This document shows positions 59,983 through 64,000 of a stretch of 64,000 nt of DNA, one piece after another. Both the position numbers and the translations under genes were made by a program. Below the pieces are notes generated by a model. It was not told the origin of the DNA and did no database searches. It was given only the letters and a program-made list of their open reading frames with translations. The DNA comes from Xanthomonas sp. AM6 (GTDB lineage: Bacteria > Pseudomonadota > Gammaproteobacteria > Xanthomonadales > Xanthomonadaceae): the NCBI RefSeq assembly GCF_025665335.1, contig NZ_CP106869.1, positions 4,552,501 through 4,616,500 on the forward strand. Direction: 5' to 3'. Position 1 is the first letter of the stretch. Every line of letters starts with the position of its first letter.

Positions 59983-60032
59983 GGAGGACCTGTGCGTCCT
60001 CCGATTCGACCTGGCGCCTCCGCGGGGAGGCG
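59983..60032 (+). promoter_or_regulatory. Two hairpins following the riboswitch aptamer
   Basis: GGAGGAC (59983-59989) pairs with GTCCTCC (59996-60002), and CGCCTCC (60015-60021) pairs with GGAGGCG (60026-60032). They sit between the aptamer and metE and lack a T-run, so they may be part of a Rho-dependent or structural expression platform. Confidence 0.5.
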
Positions 60033-60206
60033 GCCGGAAGTCGTGTCGCGGCCCTGCGCCGCGCCGCGCTCTTCCGCCTGCCCGCGTGGCGCCGGTTCGC
60101 CCGCGGGGGCGAAGGTCGCTGGCGTGGCGGGCGTCCCGTGCGAACGGGCGGACGGCGCGCGGTTCCTTCGTTCCTCAATGCCCATGAACGCAATGAGGAA
60201 ACGCAA

Positions 60207-62498
60207 ATGACGATCGTGACCAACCTGGGCTTCCCGCGCATCGGCGCGCGGCGCGAGCTCAAGCGTGCGCTGGAAAGCTACTGGCGCCGCGAAACCGACG
60301 GCGCAAGCCTGCAGGACACGGCGCGGCAGCTGCGCCAGCGGCACTGGCGGCTGCAGGTCGAGGCCGGGGTGGACCTGCCGCCCAGCAACGACTTCAGCCT
60401 GTACGACGCGATGCTCGACACCGCGTTCCTGTTCGACGCGATCCCGCAGCGCTACCGCGCGCTGGCCGATGCCGATCCGCTGGCCGGCTACTTCGCGATG
60501 GCGCGCGGCACGCAGGAGGACGGGCTGGACCTGCACGCGCTGGAAATGACCAAGTGGTTCGACACCAACTATCACTATCTGGTGCCGGAACTGGCGCGGC
60601 GCCAGCACTTCCGCCTGCGCGGCGACAAGCCGCTGGCCGAGTTCCTGGAAGCCCAGGCGCTGGGCATCGCCACGCGGCCGGTGCTGATCGGGCCGGTGAC
60701 CTTCCTGCTGCTGTCCAAGACCGTGGACGGCAGCGACCGCTGGGCGCTGCTGGACGGCCTGTTGCCGGTCTACGCCGAGCTGCTGCAACAGCTCCACGCG
60801 GCCGGCGCGGAATGGGTGCAGATCGACGAGCCGGCACTGGTGCTGGACCTGGACGTCGCCGCGCGCGAGGCCTACGGCCGCGCCTATGCGTTCCTGGCCC
60901 AGGCGCCGCGGCCGAAGCTGTTGCTGACCACGTATTTCGGCGAGCTCGGCGACAACCTGGAACTGGCCACGGCGCTGCCGGTGGACGGCCTGCACGTGGA
61001 CCTGGTGCGCGGCGTGGCGCAGTTGGACGCGGTGCTGCAGGCGCTGCCGGCCGACCGGGTGCTGTCGGCCGGGCTGGTCAACGGCCGCAACGTGTGGCGC
61101 ACGCCGCTGGACAACGCGCTGACCCTGGCGCGCTACGCGGCCGGGCACGTCGGCCGCGAACGCCTGTGGCTGGCACCCTCGTGCTCGCTGCTGCACGTGC
61201 CGGTGGACCTGGAGCAGGAAAAGGCGCTGGACCGCGAGCTGTACGCATGGCTGGCCTTCGCCAGGCAGAAGCTGCAGGAGCTGCGCACGCTGGCCGACGC
61301 GCTGCACGGGCAGCCGCATGCGCAAGCCGAACTGACCGCGGCGCGCGAGGCGCTGGAGACGCGGCGCGCGTCGGCGCGCGTGCATCGTCCCGAGGTCGCG
61401 CGCCGGGTGGCGGCGCTGAGCGAGGATGCCGGCCGCCGGCAATCGCCGTATCCGCAGCGGCGCGAGGCGCAGCAGGCGGCGCTGCGGCTGCCGGCCTACC
61501 CGACCACCACGATCGGCTCGTTCCCGCAGACCGCGCAGGTACGGCAGGCGCGCGCGCAGCACAAGGCCGGCAAGCTCGGCGACGCCGAGTACGACGCGTT
61601 CCTGGCCGCGGAGACCGAGCGCTGCGTGCGCGCGCAGGAGCAGATCGGGCTGGACGTGCTGGTGCACGGCGAGTTCGAGCGCAACGACATGGTCGAATAC
61701 TTCGGCGAGCAGCTCGACGGTTTCGCCTTCACCAGGCACGGCTGGGTGCAGAGCTACGGCTCGCGCTGCGTGAAGCCGCCGATCATCTTCGGCGACGTGC
61801 AGCGTCCGGCGCCGATGACGCTGCGCTGGACCCAGTACGCGCAGTCGCTGACCGACAAGCCGATGAAGGGCATGCTGACCGGGCCGGTGACGGTGCTGCA
61901 GTGGTCGTTCGTGCGCGACGACCAGGAGCGCGCGCAGACCTGCCGGCAGATCGCGCTGGCGCTGCGCGACGAGGTGCGCGACCTGGAGGCGGCCGGCATC
62001 GGCGTGATCCAGATCGACGAGCCGGCGATCCGCGAGGGCCTGCCGCTGCGCCGCGCGCAGTGGCAGGCGTACCTGGACTGGGCGGTGCAGTGCTTCCGCA
62101 TCGCCGCGGCCGGGGTGCGCGACGCCACCCAGATCCACACCCACATGTGCTACTCGGAGTTCAACGACATCATCGAAGCGGTGGCGGCGATGGACGCGGA
62201 CGTGATCTCGATCGAGACCTCGCGCTCGCGGATGGAACTGCTCGATGCGTTCGTGCGCTTCCGCTATCCGAACGCGATCGGCCCGGGCGTGTACGACATC
62301 CACTCGCCGCGCGTGCCCGGCACGCAGGAGATGCTGCAACTGCTGGACAAGGCGCGCGCGGTGCTGGATCCGCAGCAGCTGTGGGTCAATCCGGATTGCG
62401 GGTTGAAGACGCGCGGCTGGCCGGAAACGCGCAGCGCGCTGGAGGCGATGGTGGCCGCGGCGCGGCAGCTGCGCGCGCAGCAGGCGCAGGCGGCATAG
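60207..62498 (+). CDS. metE: Cobalamin-independent methionine synthase
   Basis: 5-methyltetrahydropteroyltriglutamate-homocysteine methyltransferase of 763 residues, the full family length. It performs the last step of methionine synthesis without B12. The N-terminal domain starts [22 protein letters not shown]. The C-terminal catalytic domain has [57 protein letters not shown] and the zinc ligands HMCYSEFND and [21 protein letters not shown] precedes the ATG. Expression is likely controlled by the cobalamin riboswitch upstream. Confidence 0.97.
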   Translation: MTIVTNLGFPRIGARRELKRALESYWRRETDGASLQDTARQLRQRHWRLQVEAGVDLPPSNDFSLYDAMLDTAFLFDAIPQRYRALADADPLAGYFAMARGTQEDGLDLHALEMTKWFDTNYHYLVPELARRQHFRLRGDKPLAEFLEAQALGIATRPVLIGPVTFLLLSKTVDGSDRWALLDGLLPVYAELLQQLHAAGAEWVQIDEPALVLDLDVAAREAYGRAYAFLAQAPRPKLLLTTYFGELGDNLELATALPVDGLHVDLVRGVAQLDAVLQALPADRVLSAGLVNGRNVWRTPLDNALTLARYAAGHVGRERLWLAPSCSLLHVPVDLEQEKALDRELYAWLAFARQKLQELRTLADALHGQPHAQAELTAAREALETRRASARVHRPEVARRVAALSEDAGRRQSPYPQRREAQQAALRLPAYPTTTIGSFPQTAQVRQARAQHKAGKLGDAEYDAFLAAETERCVRAQEQIGLDVLVHGEFERNDMVEYFGEQLDGFAFTRHGWVQSYGSRCVKPPIIFGDVQRPAPMTLRWTQYAQSLTDKPMKGMLTGPVTVLQWSFVRDDQERAQTCRQIALALRDEVRDLEAAGIGVIQIDEPAIREGLPLRRAQWQAYLDWAVQCFRIAAAGVRDATQIHTHMCYSEFNDIIEAVAAMDADVISIETSRSRMELLDAFVRFRYPNAIGPGVYDIHSPRVPGTQEMLQLLDKARAVLDPQQLWVNPDCGLKTRGWPETRSALEAMVAAARQLRAQQAQAA

Positions 62499-62504
62499 GC
62501 CGAC

Positions 62505-62533
62505 GATGCCCGGCGTGCTTCACGCCGGGCATC
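62505..62533 (+). terminator. metE terminator hairpin
   Basis: A perfect 13-bp stem (GATGCCCGGCGTG and its complement) with a 3-nt loop begins 6 bp after the metE stop codon. The T-run is absent, but stem strength and position support a terminator. Confidence 0.7.
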
Positions 62534-62737
62534 ACAGCGGCAAGCGCGCGCGGCATCCCAGTTCGGACGCATTGCTGCGCTGCGTCTTTGTCCGGCAACC
62601 TGGGCTGGCTATAAGCGGAAGGAATCTTCGCGGCGAGGGGGCGCCGCGTCCTCACGGACGTGCCGCCGCCGCTGCGCAACGCCGCGATGCGCCGGCCACG
62701 CACGTCCGCTTCTTCGCACCGCCACGGAGAGCGCGTC

Positions 62738-64000
62738 ATGCCGAAGCTGTCGAGAGTGTCCGCCGTTTGCATCCTGTGTCTGGCCCTTCCTGCCGCAGCG
62801 CAGGCGGCCGAGCTGATCCCCAAACAGCTGGCCGGCCCGCCCGAGGAGTTCGCGCAGATGCGCGCGCCGGCGCCGGCCGAGGCCGCGATCCTGTCCAAGA
62901 GCGCGTTGCTGCCGGTGGAATTCTCTTCCGCACGCAGCGGCGCGGCCGCGCAATGGCAGGCGACGCTGCCGGTGGAGAACGGCAAGCTGCGCTTCGTGCT
63001 GCTGTCCGGCGCGCACGACTGGCAACCGCAACTGCATGCGCCCGGCGCAGCGAACGCACGCGCCAGTGCCGCGAGCATCGTGCCAAACGCCATCGCCACC
63101 CGCCTGGGCAGCGGCGACGCCGCGCTGCCGGCGCGCGAATACCGCGTGGACGCGGCCGCCAATGGCGACTGGACGCTGACCCTGCGCGCCGACGGCGCCG
63201 ATCCGCAACGCGGCTACCTGCTGATGGAAGGCGATGCGCGCACCCAGCTGGCGTCCTATCCCAGCGATCGCCGGCAGCTGCGCAGCGGCCAGCGCATCGG
63301 CCTGACCGCGCTGCTCGGCGGCACCGACAGCCACGGCGCCACTGCGCTGGGCGCCAATGCCGGGCGCATCCGCGATGCGCAGCTGCGCGTCACCGCGCCC
63401 GACGGCACGGTGACGCAGTGGCCGATGGCCGACGACGGCCGCCATGGCGACGGCGCCGCCGGCGATGGCGTCTATGCCGGCGATTTCCCGGCGAAGGCGC
63501 CGGGCAGCTATCTCGCGCAGGTGGTGGTGCACGGCGAGGACGCCGCCGGCCAGGCCTTCGTGCGCACCGCCGAACACGTGTTGCCGGTGCTGGACACGTC
63601 GCTGCGCATCGCCGCCGACGCGGTGGCCGCCAGCGCGCAGGCCGGCACGCGGCTGGCGCTGCCGATCCCGGTCAGTGCCGACGGCCAGGCGCCGGCGCAC
63701 TACCGCGTGCTCGGCGAACTGTGGGGCACCGGCCGCGACGGCGGCGCGGTGCCTGTGGCCTGGATCGGCGGCATGCTCGCGCCGCAGGACGGGCGCCTGC
63801 CGCTGAGCGTGGACGAGCGCTGGATCGTACGCGCCGGCGCGCGCGCGCCGTTCACGCTGCGCAACCTGCGCATCGAGGACCCGGACCATTTCGTGCCGCT
63901 GGCCACGCGCGCCACGCTGCCGCTGACCCTGCCGGCCCTGCGCCGCAGCAGCGTGGCGCGCGGCGGCGCGATCGACGCCAGCATGCGCATGGGCGAGCGT
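62738..64000 (+). CDS. Secreted DUF4785/choice-of-anchor-type protein (truncated by window end)
   Basis: The frame opens at ATG 62738 and is still open at 64000 (421 residues seen). A signal peptide (MPKLSRVSAVCILCLALPAAAQA) is followed by an N-terminal domain. A choice-of-anchor-X-like beta module then appears at about 205-290: VTAPDGTVTQWPMADDGRHG, DGAAGDGVYAGDFPAKAPGS and YLAQVVVHGEDAAGQAFVRT. Another beta-rich part begins after 310. Related DUF4785 proteins are exported by the type II system in Legionella and occur in Xanthomonas; the function is unknown. CACGGAGAGCG precedes the start. Confidence 0.75.
   Translation, partial: MPKLSRVSAVCILCLALPAAAQAAELIPKQLAGPPEEFAQMRAPAPAEAAILSKSALLPVEFSSARSGAAAQWQATLPVENGKLRFVLLSGAHDWQPQLHAPGAANARASAASIVPNAIATRLGSGDAALPAREYRVDAAANGDWTLTLRADGADPQRGYLLMEGDARTQLASYPSDRRQLRSGQRIGLTALLGGTDSHGATALGANAGRIRDAQLRVTAPDGTVTQWPMADDGRHGDGAAGDGVYAGDFPAKAPGSYLAQVVVHGEDAAGQAFVRTAEHVLPVLDTSLRIAADAVAASAQAGTRLALPIPVSADGQAPAHYRVLGELWGTGRDGGAVPVAWIGGMLAPQDGRLPLSVDERWIVRAGARAPFTLRNLRIEDPDHFVPLATRATLPLTLPALRRSSVARGGAIDASMRMGER

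Noticed and set aside
59883-60206. N-terminal extension of metE to 871 residues
   Set aside because: The extension would translate the cobalamin riboswitch; the conserved MetE start and GAGGAA ribosome site are at 60207.

Overview
The window is a high-GC (about 70 %) chromosome segment from a gammaproteobacterium of the Xanthomonadaceae, most likely a Xanthomonas close to the early-branching species. This rests on gene content (PhoPQ, the birA-coaX-SPOR cluster, a trpS with a C-terminal extension, a metE with a cobalamin riboswitch) and on two families of intergenic repeats typical of xanthomonads: palindromes built on GTAGGAGCGGCTTCAGCCGC, and GGGATT-rich inverted repeats. The genus is an inference; no 16S or marker gene is present.

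Layout. 1-2.7 kb: end of an AI-2E-family permease, a HAD phosphatase and an M17 aminopeptidase. 3.2-6.4 kb: an ECF sigma/anti-sigma pair diverging from a periplasmic catalase-like peroxidase and a cytochrome b561; both promoters carry the same GGAATA-N16-GTC element, so the sigma factor probably drives both arms. 6.8-10.6 kb: a ThuA protein and a siderophore-type TonB receptor. 10.6-14.4 kb: a minus-strand ABC exporter followed by a DesKR-like two-component system. 14.6-20.2 kb: a MacAB-like efflux set whose adaptor is separated from its ATPase and permeases by an inverted-repeat structure of about 825 bp. 20.6-34.5 kb: lipoprotein hydrolase, two EamA exporters, sugar dehydrogenase, M28 peptidase, MBL hydrolase, trpS, small stress proteins (CsbD, two entericidin-like lipoproteins), arginase and an L,D-transpeptidase. 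34.5-38.6 kb: a two-partner secretion pair (FhaC-like transporter and filamentous-haemagglutinin-type exoprotein). 39.2-49.1 kb: tRNA-Thr, SPOR protein, coaX, birA, mtfA, a DUF1501/DUF1800 pair, and phoPQ with a PepSY-like gene upstream.

50.4-59.5 kb: the clearest accessory region. The 5' end of dusA is duplicated: a 38-bp identical core lies inside the intact dusA (50423-50460) and again at 59514-59551, where a dusA 5' fragment remains. This is the footprint of an element integrated into dusA. The cargo is an Imm33/DUF2185 protein, a MocR-type regulator divergent from an EamA exporter, a frameshifted reverse transcriptase with an IGxxxSQ motif, three similar membrane-anchored coiled-coil proteins, several small phage-like genes (one PrtN-like) and an SDH-type ClpP-fold protease of low GC. 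No integrase is visible, so the island looks decayed or remodelled. A 54-bp piece of the dusA upstream region also occurs inside the island, suggesting nested insertions.

59.8-64 kb: a cobalamin riboswitch, metE, a strong terminator hairpin, and the start of a secreted DUF4785/choice-of-anchor-like protein that runs off the window.
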